Notes: generated from the sequence alone by a model not told the origin. A stretch of DNA of 64,000 nt from Hyphomicrobiales bacterium (GCA_017305535.1 JAFKKN010000010.1:124001-188000), one strand, 5' to 3'. Counted from the first letter of the stretch, positions 17,801 through 26,172 are shown. Program-made: numbers and translations.

Positions 17801-18334
17801 GCGGATTATCAGACCGCGCGGCTGTCGCTGAAAGGCCATCCGATGCAGTTCCTGCGCGATGGCTTTACAGCGGAAGGCGTCGCCGCCTGCCGCGAGGTGT
17901 CCGACGCGCGCGATGGGCAGCCGATCCGCTGCGCCGGCGTGGTGCTGGTGCGGCAGCGGCCGGGCAGCGCCAAGGGCGTGGTTTTCATGACGCTGGAAGA
18001 CGAAACCGGCATCGCCAATGTCGTGGTGTGGCCGAAGGTGATGGCGCAATTCCGGAAAGAGGTGATGGGCTCGCGGCTGGTGCTGGTGGAAGGCCGCATC
18101 CAGAGCAGCCCCGAAAAGGTTGTGCATCTCGTCGCCGACCGCCTGATCGACCGCTCCTACGATCTGGTCGGACTTGCCAATGATGCGCTGGTCCGCAAGC
18201 GCGCTTTGCCGACGGGCGCGATGCTGGTCGAGCCGATCAACGATGATCGCCACGCGCAACCGGATATTCCCGCGCAGAAGCACCGTCATCCGCGCAACGT
18301 GCGCATTCTTCCGCCGTCGCGGGATTTCCATTGA
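14819..18334 (+). CDS. dnaE2: DnaE2 (ImuC), error-prone DNA polymerase III alpha subunit
   Basis: 1,171 residues. Order: PHP domain (EIGVTSNFSFLRGASHPQEYV), C-family palm with PPDIDVDFEHTRREEV around residue 380, the TGxPLFQEQ-type region, fingers, a helix-hairpin-helix region and a C-terminal OB-fold (GVVFMTLEDETGIANVVVWPKV). It is the catalytic translesion polymerase of the SOS mutasome. Residues about 834-900 contain a low-complexity insertion (PPPLWGRAREGG, then PLHLSPTRGE) encoded by a 95-base palindromic element at 17346-17440; the frame stays open across it, and conserved sequence resumes at DDWGERIVAARERRPFTSLEDFARDT. Whether the extra loop affects activity is unknown. Confidence 0.95.
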   Translation: MTAYAEIGVTSNFSFLRGASHPQEYVRRASKYGLYAIGIADHNTLAGVVRAYSEYGNRKRVRYKPKLLVGTRLVFTDGTPDILAYPRDRAAYGRLCQLLSKGKLAAEKGECHLRFADLAEFSDGLLLVVMPEYRIRIKITLTTLDALSRLPAEGVWLAASLHHHGDDERRMARLERIATTARVPLIATNDVLYHVHQRRPLQDVLCCIREKVAITAAGRKLQAHVERHLRSANDMARLFRPWPDALAETVRFADRITFTLDQLQYQYPDEPVPPGKTAQQHLEDLTSAGVKKYFPEGIDDKLRATLDKELALIAELKYAHYFLTVHDIVHWARAQNILCQGRGSAANSAVCYVLGITSVNPAEIDVLFERFISKERLEPPDIDVDFEHTRREEVMQYVYRRYGRHRAAIIATVIHYRPRSAIRDVGKALGLTEDVTAALADTVWGHHGDDLDDKQVRQAGLEPNNPTVARAVRLATQLIGFPRHLSQHVGGYVLTQDRLDTYVPIGNAAMADRTFIEWDKDDVDAMRMMKVDVLALGMLTCIRKCFDMIAQHKGECWELATIPRELPEVYDMLCEGESLGVFQVESRAQMNMLPRLRPREFYDLVIEVAIVRPGPIQGNMVHPYLKRRNGIEKIYYPAPSPEHGPPDELKKVLGRTKGVPLFQEQAMRIAIEAAKFTSEEANGLRRSMATFRNLGTIGTFGTKMVGNMIARGYDPEFAKNCFEQIKGFGSYGFPESHAAAFAQLVYVSSWLKKFHPDAFCCGLLNSQPMGFYAPAQIVGDARKNGVEVCEIDVSFSFSQNTLEACGGKYHAVRLGFRQIDGFKWIDPDEERIKQQTVNGESFPPPLWGRAREGGIADAEPEIYPPLHLSPTRGERAGRGWIETSSNSLTCKQSEPSPVNKDDWGERIVAARERRPFTSLEDFARDTKLPKRALILLADADAFRSLGLDRRAALWAVRRLPDDAPLPLFEAAIAREQPDEGAQPLPRMPLPEQVMADYQTARLSLKGHPMQFLRDGFTAEGVAACREVSDARDGQPIRCAGVVLVRQRPGSAKGVVFMTLEDETGIANVVVWPKVMAQFRKEVMGSRLVLVEGRIQSSPEKVVHLVADRLIDRSYDLVGLANDALVRKRALPTGAMLVEPINDDRHAQPDIPAQKHRHPRNVRILPPSRDFH
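17346..17440. repeat. Palindromic repeat element inserted in frame inside dnaE2
   Basis: Perfect 19-bp inverted arms, CTCCCCCCTTGTGGGGGAG at 17346-17364 and its exact complement at 17422-17440, flank 57 bases. The element is translated as part of DnaE2 without a stop or frameshift. Its arms resemble CTCCC-TTGTGGG-GAGGG units scattered in related genomes. Confidence 0.85.
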
Positions 18335-18349
18335 AATGAGTTGCTTCAT

Positions 18350-18433
18350 CGTCATTGCGAGGAGCGCAGGCAACGAAGCAATCCAGTTTTTTCTTGCGGC
18401 TTTCTGGACTGCTTCGTTTCGCTCGCAATGACG
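18350..18433. repeat. Interspersed palindromic element (CGTCATTGCGAG family)
   Basis: It opens CGTCATTGCGAGGAGCG and closes CGCTCGCAATGACG, with inner arms AACGAAGCAATCCAG/CTGGACTGCTTCGTT. It sits between the convergent dnaE2 and small-membrane-protein genes. A distinct family from the CGTCATGGCCGGG elements. Confidence 0.85.
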
Positions 18434-18449
18434 AGGCGTGGATGCGTGT

Positions 18450-18737
18450 CTAATCCGGTGAAGCCCCGACCGGCGGGCCGCCGGGCGGGCGATGCAGGAA
18501 GGTGATCGTCGCATAAGCGCCGATCCACGAGCCGATCGCGGCGAAGGCGACATAGACCCAGTTCTCGGTGTAGCTGATCACGGCGTAGGACGAGAGCAGG
18601 TACCAGACGCTGCTCCATGTCGCGGCGGGTACGCGCCGTCGCGCTACCACCGCGGATGTGAACATGACGTAGACGGCGTCGGTTGCGGCGGTTGCCAGCA
18701 ACACGCCGGCGGCGGTCAGGGGATCGATGGCGGCCAT
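18450..18737 (-). CDS. Small three-helix membrane protein, function unknown
   Basis: 95 residues from the ATG at 18737, which has a good ribosome site (GAGGAAG) just upstream; a longer open frame to 19088 overlaps the CoA-transferase gene antisense and is rejected. Three predicted membrane helices: residues about 7-32, 42-62 and 64-83, ending in a Pro/Gly-rich tail. The WSSVWYLLSSYAVISYTENWVYVAFAAIGSWIGAY core looks like a conserved small transmembrane protein of this bacterial group, but no function is recognised. Confidence 0.7.
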   Translation of the reverse strand: MAAIDPLTAAGVLLATAATDAVYVMFTSAVVARRRVPAATWSSVWYLLSSYAVISYTENWVYVAFAAIGSWIGAYATITFLHRPPGGPPVGASPD

Positions 18738-18855
18738 TGCGGCTTCCTCATGGCTGGTCGGAGCGGCGCGATATCCACTTCGTGCAAAAACGCGATAAGC
18801 TCCCGCGCGCGACAGTTTTATCAAAAATACGCCGACAGTTATTCGGGAATCATCG

Positions 18856-20253
18856 ATGCAATCGACCCACGACATTCTCGCCGATCTCTGGGCGCAAGCC
18901 GGAGGTAAACCCACCTCGCTCGAAGCGGTCAAACTCACCGGTGATGAGCCGACGCTGCCATCGTCGTTTCGTGTCGCGGCGGCGGCGCAGGCCAGCATCG
19001 CGGCAACGGGCCTCGCGGCCGCCGAGATCGCGCGGCTGCGTGGCGGTCCCGCGCAAACCGTATCGGTGGATATGCTGCACGCCGCCATCGAGTGCCGTAG
19101 CGAGCGTTATCTGCGTGTCGACGACAAGCCGCCGCCACCGGCGTGGGATGCCATCGCCGGCGTCTACAAGACCGGCGACGGCCGCTTTGTCCGGCTCCAC
19201 ACCAACTTTCCGCATCATCGCGACAACATCTGCAAGCTGCTCGATTGCGCGCCGGAGCGCGACGCGGTGCAGGCCGCGCTGATGACATGGAAAGGCGAGG
19301 CGTTCGAGACCGCCGCCTATGCCGGCGGTTGCGTGGTGTCGCTGATGCGCTCGCGCGAGGCGTGGCTGGCGCATCCGCAGGCGAAGGCGTTGAAGGCGTT
19401 GCCGCTGATCACCATCGAGCGCATCGGCGAGGCCGCGCCGCGCGCATGGCCGAACGGAGACCGGCCGTTGTCGGGATTGCGCGTGCTCGATCTGTCGCGG
19501 GTGATCGCGGGGCCGGTGGCGGGGCGGGCACTCGCCGCGCATGGCGCCGACGTGATGCTGGTGACCGGGCCGACATTGCCGTCGATCCCATGGCTCGTCA
19601 TCGATACCGGGCGCGGCAAGCTGTCGTGCTCGCTCGATCTCAAGAGCGAGGAGGGCCGTGCGTCGCTGCGTAAGCTGATGAGCAGCGCCGATATCATGGT
19701 GCAAGGCTATCGACCGCAAGCACTGGCGGCGCTCGGCTTCTCGCCGCAGGATGCGGCGCTGCTCAACCCCGGCATCGTCTACGTCTCGCTCTGCGCTTAT
19801 GGCCATGTCGGGCCGTGGGCGGAGCGGCGTGGTTTCGACTCGCTGGTGCAGACCTCGACCGGCTTCAATCATGCCGAAGCGCATGCTGCCGGCGTCGACG
19901 GACCGAAGGAACTGCCGATGCAGATCCTCGATCATGTCACCGGTTATCTGATGGCATTCGGCGCGATGATGGCGCGGGCGCGGCAGGCGCGCGAGGGCGG
20001 AAGCTGGCACGTCCGCGTGTCATTGGCGCAGACCGGCCAATGGCTGTGGAATCTCGGACGGTTGCCGAAGGGGCTGGAGACGCCGGATATCGCGGCGGAC
20101 GCGGTGGCGTCCTTCATCGAGGAGAGCGATTCCGGCTTCGGCCGACTCCGCGCGGTGCGGCATTCCGCGATCCTGTCACGCACGCCGGCGATGTGGTCTC
20201 GTCCGTCCGTGCCGCTCGGTCACGACGCCCCCGAGTGGCCGCCGCGCGGGTGA
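18856..20253 (+). CDS. CoA transferase, family III (CaiB/BaiF)
   Basis: 465 residues. The N-terminal half is a diverged family-III domain (YLRVDDKPPPPAWDAIAGVYKTGDGRFVRLHTNFPHHRDNICKLL). The C-terminal half carries the familiar LSGLRVLDLSRVIAGPVAGRALAAHGADV, followed by GRGKLSCSLDLKSEEGR and ELPMQILDHVTGYLMAFGAM; the Asp in QILDH is where the catalytic Asp is expected. Such enzymes move CoA between carboxylic acids through acyl-anhydride intermediates. The swapped order relative to single-domain members suggests the two-lobed long form. It converges on an enoyl-CoA hydratase, but no operon links them. Confidence 0.9.
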   Translation: MQSTHDILADLWAQAGGKPTSLEAVKLTGDEPTLPSSFRVAAAAQASIAATGLAAAEIARLRGGPAQTVSVDMLHAAIECRSERYLRVDDKPPPPAWDAIAGVYKTGDGRFVRLHTNFPHHRDNICKLLDCAPERDAVQAALMTWKGEAFETAAYAGGCVVSLMRSREAWLAHPQAKALKALPLITIERIGEAAPRAWPNGDRPLSGLRVLDLSRVIAGPVAGRALAAHGADVMLVTGPTLPSIPWLVIDTGRGKLSCSLDLKSEEGRASLRKLMSSADIMVQGYRPQALAALGFSPQDAALLNPGIVYVSLCAYGHVGPWAERRGFDSLVQTSTGFNHAEAHAAGVDGPKELPMQILDHVTGYLMAFGAMMARARQAREGGSWHVRVSLAQTGQWLWNLGRLPKGLETPDIAADAVASFIEESDSGFGRLRAVRHSAILSRTPAMWSRPSVPLGHDAPEWPPRG

Positions 20254-20270
20254 GGGACCGACGGATGACT

Positions 20271-20360
20271 CGTCATGGCCGGGCTTGTCCCGGCCATCCA
20301 CGTTCTTCCTGATAGCCTGCCTCAAAGACGTGGATGCCCGGGACAAGCCCGGGCATGACG
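20271..20360. repeat. Interspersed palindromic element (CGTCATGGCCGGG family)
   Basis: Outer arms CGTCATGGCCGGGCTTGTCC and GGACAAGCCCGGGCATGACG, inner arms CATCCACG/CGTGGATG. Nearly identical in its arms to 11391-11487, with a different centre. Between two convergent genes. Confidence 0.9.
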
Positions 20361-20400
20361 ACATTGAGTCTGCCTTGCGCAATGACGAAGGAGGGATCGC

Positions 20401-21180
20401 TCAGCGGTTCCTGTTGTTCGGCTTGCGCTTCTCGATGAAGGCGGCCATGCCTTCGGAGCGGTCTTCCAGCGCGAAGGTGGCGCGGAACAGGTCGCGCTCG
20501 ACGTTCATGCCTTCGGTCAGCGGCGTCTCGAAGGCGCGGTTCACTGCGAGCTTTGCCATCTCGGCGGCGGGGCGCGACATGGTGGCGATCTTCTCGGCGG
20601 CGGCGAGTGCTTCGTCCATCAGCTTGTCGACGGGCACGATGCGGCTGACAAGGCCGGAGCGCTCGGCTTCGTTGACGTCCATCATGCGGCCGGTGAGGCA
20701 GAGGTCCATCGCCTTGGCCTTGCCGATGGCGCGGGTGAGGCGTTGTGTGCCGCCGATGCCGGGAATGGTGCCGAGCGTGATTTCCGGCTGGCCGAACTTC
20801 GCGGTGTCGGAGGCGATGATGAAGTCGCACATCATCGCCAGTTCGCAACCGCCGCCGAGCGCGTAGCCGCTCACTGCCGCGATGGTCGGCTTGCGGCAGG
20901 TTGCGACGCGGTCGCCGCCGATCTGCTTGAAGTCTTCGTTGAACATGTCGATGAAGCCTTTCGGCTGCATCTCCTTGATGTCGGCGCCGGCGGCGAAGGC
21001 TTTTTCGTTGCCGGTGATGACGATGCAGCCGATGGCGTCATCGGCCTCGAGGTCGTCGATGGCGGTCGCGATTTCCTTGAACACTCCGAACGACAGCGCG
21101 TTGAGCATCTTCGGACGGTTCAGGCGAAGAAGGCCGACAGCGCCTTTTTTCTCGACGATGATGTGTTCGAACGTGCTCAT
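20401..21180 (-). CDS. Enoyl-CoA hydratase (crotonase family)
   Basis: 259 residues from the ATG at 21180 ([20 protein letters not shown]); the upstream open frame lacks similarity. Crotonase features: [12 protein letters not shown], the oxyanion-hole segment [33 protein letters not shown] with the first catalytic Glu, and [22 protein letters not shown]. It hydrates trans-2-enoyl-CoA in beta-oxidation. The full-length match to short-chain enoyl-CoA hydratases is good. It stands alone between convergent and divergent neighbours. Confidence 0.93.
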   Translation of the reverse strand: MSTFEHIIVEKKGAVGLLRLNRPKMLNALSFGVFKEIATAIDDLEADDAIGCIVITGNEKAFAAGADIKEMQPKGFIDMFNEDFKQIGGDRVATCRKPTIAAVSGYALGGGCELAMMCDFIIASDTAKFGQPEITLGTIPGIGGTQRLTRAIGKAKAMDLCLTGRMMDVNEAERSGLVSRIVPVDKLMDEALAAAEKIATMSRPAAEMAKLAVNRAFETPLTEGMNVERDLFRATFALEDRSEGMAAFIEKRKPNNRNR

Positions 21181-21291
21181 GATCCACCCTTGCTTGCGCT
21201 GTTGAAGCCCTCTCGGGACGCGCGCAATTTGCCCGCTGCCGGGCGATGCCGCAAGGGCGCGCCATGCGCAGAAATGCACAAGGGCGGATGG

Positions 21292-21340
21292 AAAAATGCC
21301 GCGCCTTCGTCGCGGGAGGAAAAACGACGAAGGCGCGGCA
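21292..21340 (-). terminator. Rho-independent terminator after the secreted Ala/Pro-rich protein gene
   Basis: Perfect 16-bp arms (21297-21312 and 21325-21340, TGCCGCGCCTTCGTCG and its complement) with a 12-base loop. Read on the minus strand, the stem is followed by five T residues at 21292-21296. It lies 15 bases after the stop of the 21355-22263 gene. Confidence 0.9.
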
Positions 21341-21354
21341 GGACGGCTTCGACG

Positions 21355-22263
21355 TTACGCGATGAGCATGCGCACGGCCGAAGCCAAGGTCAGCAATCCC
21401 CCGAAGCCGATGAAGATTTTGCCGATCAGCGAGGCCTGCGCCCAGCTCGAATTGTCGTCGCCGGCGGAGGCGGCCTGTCCGGTGGTGACCGATCCGGGTG
21501 TGTTGACGGATGCGAGCGCCAGCGTCGGTGTCGGCTCGCTCTGTGCGGCCATCGCGCGATCGACGTCGTTGACTTCATCGGAGGAAACAACGCCCGCTTC
21601 GTTCTTGGCCTCCGTATTGGCATCAGCCTTGGGGGCCTCGGTGGCGGCTGCGATTCCAGGTTGTCGCGCCGGGGAGGCGTCGTTCAGCGCCGCGGGCGAC
21701 GACCGATCCGCAATCGAAGCAGGGGCAGGTGTGAGCGGCGCGGCGTTGCCGGTCGTCGGGTGATTGTCGAGCAACTGCGCCTTGGCGTTGGCGATCGACG
21801 ATGCGAGTGGGGCTGCGGCGTCCTTTGCCGGCGCCGGCGTCGCTTTCTCCGGAACGGTGGCATTGTCGGCATCTGCGACGCGGCCGTCCGTTGCGGACTC
21901 CGTCTTCGCTTCCGCCTTGGATTCCGATGCTGCCTTGTCCTCGGCAACAGCCTTGCGCGAATGTCGATGCGACCGCGATGCTCTGTGCCGTCGGCTGTGA
22001 CGCGAGGATGTCTTGCGATATTTGCTGAGTGAAACCGGTTGGCCGGATTCCGCGGCGGCAGCGGGTTCTTCCGTGGTCGGCGCGGCCGCCGGAGCCGGTT
22101 TGATTCCAAATAATTGTTGCAGCGGATTGGGCTGCGTCGCCGGTTGCGCGGCGGCCGGCGGCGCGGCCTGCGTCGCCTCCTGTGCCTGAAGCGGCCCAGC
22201 GCACCAGAGCCAAATTCCTGCTGCAACCATCAATGCCGAGCGCCCGCTGGCCTTGATATTCAT
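21355..22263 (-). CDS. Secreted or membrane-anchored Ala/Pro-rich protein, unknown function
   Basis: 302 residues from the ATG at 22263. The N-terminus MNIKASGRSALMVAAGIWLWCAGPLQAQ is a typical Sec signal peptide with likely cleavage after AQA. The mature part is disordered: an Ala/Pro stretch, a very basic patch around residues 83-105 (SSRHSRRHRASRSHRHSRK), then acidic/Ala-rich sequence. The C-terminus (WAQASLIGKIFIGFGGLLTLASAVRMLIA) is one hydrophobic helix, so the protein may be anchored at its C-terminus with the basic region in the periplasm. No domain recognised. It ends in a strong terminator. Confidence 0.7.
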   Translation of the reverse strand: MNIKASGRSALMVAAGIWLWCAGPLQAQEATQAAPPAAAQPATQPNPLQQLFGIKPAPAAAPTTEEPAAAAESGQPVSLSKYRKTSSRHSRRHRASRSHRHSRKAVAEDKAASESKAEAKTESATDGRVADADNATVPEKATPAPAKDAAAPLASSIANAKAQLLDNHPTTGNAAPLTPAPASIADRSSPAALNDASPARQPGIAAATEAPKADANTEAKNEAGVVSSDEVNDVDRAMAAQSEPTPTLALASVNTPGSVTTGQAASAGDDNSSWAQASLIGKIFIGFGGLLTLASAVRMLIA

Positions 22264-22581
22264 GGCAGTCTCCCCGTTTTCACTCGTGTCCCGAATCCGA
22301 AGTTCGCTCACTTCGACAGCGGCCTTCGCGCGAACTTCCGAACCGCCGCGTTGGTCCCTGTGCGCAGAGAGACTCCCGGCGTGACCACACCGCGGCAAAA
22401 TAAGGGAATCTTTCGACAAACGCGGGAACCCGCGCGCGTGCGCCGATCGTGTCAGCCGACTGGATCAATGCTATGGATGAGCGTGGCCGGCGAAGCGGCT
22501 CCACCGAAAGGAATTTCCGGGATGCCGTAGCGGTGTAGGCATCTGGGTGCCTGCGTCATGTTCACGATTTCGTGATCATGG

Positions 22582-23181
22582 ATGTATGAGCGTAATAACC
22601 TCTCGCGGCTGCCGAATGGTTTTGCAGGAGCGCGTGTGCGCGGACGTGACGATGAATGGACTGGCCTGATGCGCGCGGCGAACGCGGGCGATGCCACGGC
22701 TTACCGGCGTCTGCTGGAGGCCGTCGCGCCGGTGCTGCGCGCGGCGACCCATCGTGGCCTTGCGCGCGCCGGTCAACCGGTCGATCAATCCGAGGATATC
22801 GTGCAGGAGATTTTGCTGGCGGTGCATCTGAAGCGACAGACCTGGGACGCGACCGCGCCGTTCGCGCCGTGGCTGTTCGCGATCGCGCGCAACAAGCTGA
22901 TCGATGCGCTGCGCCGGCGCGGCCGGCGGGTGTTCGTCAATATCGACGACTTCTCCGAGACGATGGCGGCGCCGGCACCGAGCGAAACGCTGTCGGCAGG
23001 TGAGGTCGCCACGCATCTCGATGGATTGCCGTCACGTCAGCGCGACGTGTTGAAATCGATCGCGGTGGAGAGTGCATCGATCAAGGAGACCGCGACACGC
23101 CTCGCGATGACCGAAGGCGCGGTCCGCGTTGCGTTGCATCGCGGCCTCGCCAGCCTCGCGGCGAAACTGCGGGAGCCATGA
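22582..23181 (+). CDS. ECF-type RNA polymerase sigma factor (SigF/NrsF-associated)
   Basis: 199 residues from the ATG at 22582; a GTG at 22636 with GGAG 5 bases before it is a credible shorter start. Region 2 is visible (LMRAANAGDATAYRRLLEAVAPVL, SEDIVQEILLAVHLKRQTWD, PWLFAIARNKLIDALRRRGRR), and so is region 4 (LPSRQRDVLKSIAVESASIKETATRLAMTEGAVRVALHRGL). Its stop overlaps the start of a six-helix NrsF-like anti-sigma gene, so it belongs to the SigF-NrsF type. In Caulobacter that system responds to heavy-metal stress. Confidence 0.92.
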   Translation: MYERNNLSRLPNGFAGARVRGRDDEWTGLMRAANAGDATAYRRLLEAVAPVLRAATHRGLARAGQPVDQSEDIVQEILLAVHLKRQTWDATAPFAPWLFAIARNKLIDALRRRGRRVFVNIDDFSETMAAPAPSETLSAGEVATHLDGLPSRQRDVLKSIAVESASIKETATRLAMTEGAVRVALHRGLASLAAKLREP

Positions 23182-23822
23182 CCATGCAGACCGATCGCCT
23201 GATCGCCGCGCTTGCCACTGACACTCGCACCGCGCCGCGCCGCATCGGCCCGGTGCTGGCGCTGGCGCTGTTGGCCGCGCTGCCGGTGGCCGTCGCGTTG
23301 TTCATGGCGATCCTCGGGATGCGCTCTGATGTGCGGACCGCGATGCATAATCCGTTTTTCGATCTGAAGTTCGTGGTGACGCTGACGCTGGCTTTCGCGG
23401 CCATCGTCGTCAGTCTTCATCTCACGCGCCCGGAGGCATCATTCGGCAGATGGGGGTGGCTACTGTTGCTTCCGGTCGTTGTCATCGTCTCAAGTCTCGC
23501 GGCCGAGATGATGATGCCGCACCAGCGGCCGTGGCTCGCGCGATTGATCGGCAACAACGCAATGGCCTGCATGGCATCGATTCCGCTGTTCGCGCTGCCG
23601 TTTCTCGCGGCTGCGCTGCTGGCCTTGCGGCGCGGCGCGCCGGCGAATCCGGGGCTTGCGGGCATGACGGCGGGACTTCTCGCGGCGGGGCTCGGCGCGA
23701 CGCTCTATGCGTCGCATTGCACCGACGATTCTCCGCTGTTCGTGGTGGTGTGGTACTCGATCGCGACGGCGTTCGTCGCTGCCGTCGGCGTCTTCGCCGG
23801 TCGCCGCATGCTGCGCTACTGA
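23178..23822 (+). CDS. NrsF family (DUF1109) anti-sigma factor
   Basis: 214 residues with six predicted membrane helices after a short cytoplasmic N-terminus (TDRLIAALATDTRT), which is the part expected to bind the sigma factor. Overlapping the upstream ECF sigma gene by 4 bases marks it as the cognate anti-sigma. Two Cys residues, Cys131 (NAMACMAS) and Cys181 (YASHCTDD), are the only cysteines; paired conserved cysteines are reported as important for signal sensing in NrsF proteins. Likely role: hold the sigma factor at the membrane until metal or redox stress. Confidence 0.88.
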   Translation: MTMQTDRLIAALATDTRTAPRRIGPVLALALLAALPVAVALFMAILGMRSDVRTAMHNPFFDLKFVVTLTLAFAAIVVSLHLTRPEASFGRWGWLLLLPVVVIVSSLAAEMMMPHQRPWLARLIGNNAMACMASIPLFALPFLAAALLALRRGAPANPGLAGMTAGLLAAGLGATLYASHCTDDSPLFVVVWYSIATAFVAAVGVFAGRRMLRY

Positions 23823-23831
23823 AGCACGCGA

Positions 23832-24944
23832 TCAGAGTTTCGGCTTCGGCGCCGTGGCTTCCTGCATTTTGTGGAAACGGAGCACCTGTTGGGCGGTGGA
23901 CAGGCGAAGCCGTTCGTAGGTCTGACGGGTTTCATCGAGATCGGCCACCGGTCTGCCCGTCACTTTGTCGCGCATCTCGATGATCAATTTCACCGTCGGC
24001 CATGACAGCTCGGACACCTTGGCGAGGATCAGAATGCCCTCGGTATGGGACTCGACCATCATGGTTTCGGCGAGCGACACCGGCACCTTGGCGAGGCAGG
24101 CGATCGCCGCGTTGGTCTCGTCGAACTTGCCGGCGGAGGCGAATTTGTGGATTTCCTGCTCGTCGAGTCGACCGTCATCGTGGAGCAGCTGCACCAATCC
24201 ATGCGCGATTTCGGTCGCGGCGCTGATAGCTTCCGGCGCCGTGGCCGCCTGCTTGGTAACCGCCGTCACCGCCGCGGCAATGTCGGCCGCGCGTTCCGGG
24301 TGAGCTTCGGCAAGTCGCGCGCGGACCGAGGCCGAGGCCCTGGCGATCAGTTTCAGGAAATGATGGCGCGGGATCGACGGTCGCGAGCCGAGGCAGACCG
24401 CGATGCCCTCGTCGCGCTCCGCGTGGGTGAGGAGATCGCGGTAGCCGTCCTCGGTAAAGCTCGCGCCCGGATTGCTGGCGGTTCGCTGGAGCACTTCGCC
24501 GTTGCCGTGCGCGATCAGCGCGTCGGTGACCGCGCCGCTGAGATTGCGGCGGCCCGAGATGGCGAGCAGATGCGCCTGGCTCTTGCTCCGCGCGCTGGCG
24601 ATCAACATGTCGTCAGTGAGGCGCTCGGATTGCGCCAGCATCGGCGCGGCGACTTCGATCAGGTCGTCGAACGCCAGCGTTCGCGCCGTCTGCGGCGGCG
24701 CCTTGGCGACCGGAGCCAGCCGATTGGACAGCATGACCTTCGCGGAGGTCTCGATGTGACGCATCAGGCAATGAAAGACGTCGTCGAACAGATCGATCTG
24801 TTCGTCGGAATAGTCATCGACGGCATGAAGAAAGAGATCGGTGACCCGGCGCAGCGTTTCCACCCGGCGTGCCACGGTGCCGTGGGCCAGGGCGGTTTGC
24901 AGTTCGTCCAGCAGATTGATCTTCGGGGCAGGCGCCGTACTCAT
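23832..24944 (-). CDS. DUF2336 domain-containing protein
   Basis: 370 residues, helix-rich and soluble. The family hallmarks are an N-terminal segment on counting or rounds of helices (RRVETLRRVTDLFLHAVDDYSDEQIDLFDDVFHCLMRHIE), repeated ARMxLSxRLAPVxxAP-like motifs (KVMLSNRLAPVAKAPPQT) and LLAISGRRNLSGAVTDALIAHG. DUF2336 proteins are widespread in Alphaproteobacteria, but their function is unknown. A second paralogue is at 53824-54804. It converges on the NrsF gene with almost no space between them. Confidence 0.88.
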   Translation of the reverse strand: MSTAPAPKINLLDELQTALAHGTVARRVETLRRVTDLFLHAVDDYSDEQIDLFDDVFHCLMRHIETSAKVMLSNRLAPVAKAPPQTARTLAFDDLIEVAAPMLAQSERLTDDMLIASARSKSQAHLLAISGRRNLSGAVTDALIAHGNGEVLQRTASNPGASFTEDGYRDLLTHAERDEGIAVCLGSRPSIPRHHFLKLIARASASVRARLAEAHPERAADIAAAVTAVTKQAATAPEAISAATEIAHGLVQLLHDDGRLDEQEIHKFASAGKFDETNAAIACLAKVPVSLAETMMVESHTEGILILAKVSELSWPTVKLIIEMRDKVTGRPVADLDETRQTYERLRLSTAQQVLRFHKMQEATAPKPKL

Positions 24945-25023
24945 TCGGAACTCTATTCTGGAGTGGTCTTATCGTGAGGAGACAGCTTCTGTGTCTCCGG
25001 CAGATGCGCGGTTTGGTAAGTCG

Positions 25024-26172
25024 TCAGGCGCGGGCGACCTGGTTGCGTCCGGCCTTCTTGGCCGCATAGAGGGCTTCGTCGGCGCGTGCCAGCAACGCGT
25101 CGGGGGTTTCGGTGGGTTTGAGTTCGGAGACGCCGGCGGAAATCGTTACGGCCATGCCGGCCGAGAACGCGCTCCAGTCCAGTTCGGCGACGATCAATCG
25201 CAGACGGTCGAGGATCTGGGCGGCCGCGGTCGACGACGTTTCCGGCATGATCAGCAGAAATTCTTCGCCACCGTAGCGGCCGAACCGGTCGATGTTGCGA
25301 ATGTTGGCGAAGACCGTGATGGCAAAGGTGCGCAGCACCTCGTCGCCGATCGGGTGGCCGTGGGTGTCGTTGATGCGCTTGAACCAGTCGAGGTCGATCA
25401 GCGCGACCGAGCAGGGTTTGTTGTTGCGCTGCGCGCGGGCGACTTCGTCATCCAGCATCCGCATGATGCAGCGGCGGTTGAAGGAGCCGGTCAGTTCGTC
25501 AAGCTCCGCCAGTTCCTCGATCCGCCGGTAGGCTTCCTTGAGCTGGACGCTCTTGTTGTAAAGGGATTCTCGCAGTGAGTTGGCGAAGATGCCGATGAAC
25601 ATGCAGCGACCGATGGTCAGTGCGAAGGCCAGCATGGAAGCGACACGATCGGGGAAGGTCGCAAGCGGCAGTCCGATCGGCTTGTCCGTGCCGAGAAACA
25701 GCAAAATCAGGCCGATGGCCATCGCCGTCCACACCACTGCGGTTTCCCGCGCGGAGGCCCGGAGCGAACTGAAACTGAACACGATGAAGAGGTTGCAGAG
25801 AAACAGGAAGCCAGCCTGCGGCGCGACCCAGGTAAAGGCCAGCATCAACAGAAGGCCGACAATGGCCTGCGGGATCACCAGAAACGCATCGGTGAAGTGT
25901 TTGCCGAGCCGGGTTTCGTAGAGGATGCCGAAGCCGAATATCGATCCGACCCCGCAGGCGAGATACGCCGGCGGGATTTCCCAGGGGATGGCGCCGGTTT
26001 CCGCGTAAACGCTCAGGAGAATCGCGTCGACGAAGTAGCTGATGCAGACATAGCCGAGCATGATCCGGCGGATCTTGGCGTTCCGGCGACGGGCTCCCAG
26101 ACTCGAACGCCTTTCCTGATCCACGGGCTTCGCGGCGAATAGGCTCGACAGGGATGTCGCGGCGGTCTGCAT
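25024..26172 (-). CDS. Membrane-bound diguanylate cyclase (GGDEF domain)
   Basis: 382 residues. A basic N-terminus is followed by about six membrane helices (residues about 37-190, e.g. IMLGYVCISYFVDAILLSVY), a short coiled linker (LKEAYRRIEELAELDELTG) and a GGDEF domain. The active-site loop is GRYGGEEFLLIMPE near residue 299, a GGEEF variant compatible with activity. DLDWFKRINDTHGHPIGDEVL carries the metal-binding Asp. It makes cyclic di-GMP. No RxxD inhibitory site is seen directly before the GGEEF loop. The N-terminal membrane part probably senses an unknown signal. Confidence 0.93.
   Translation of the reverse strand: MQTAATSLSSLFAAKPVDQERRSSLGARRRNAKIRRIMLGYVCISYFVDAILLSVYAETGAIPWEIPPAYLACGVGSIFGFGILYETRLGKHFTDAFLVIPQAIVGLLLMLAFTWVAPQAGFLFLCNLFIVFSFSSLRASARETAVVWTAMAIGLILLFLGTDKPIGLPLATFPDRVASMLAFALTIGRCMFIGIFANSLRESLYNKSVQLKEAYRRIEELAELDELTGSFNRRCIMRMLDDEVARAQRNNKPCSVALIDLDWFKRINDTHGHPIGDEVLRTFAITVFANIRNIDRFGRYGGEEFLLIMPETSSTAAAQILDRLRLIVAELDWSAFSAGMAVTISAGVSELKPTETPDALLARADEALYAAKKAGRNQVARA

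Noticed and set aside
18738-19088. Upstream extension of the small membrane protein gene
   Set aside because: It overlaps the CoA-transferase gene antisense, and a good ribosome site precedes the ATG at 18737.
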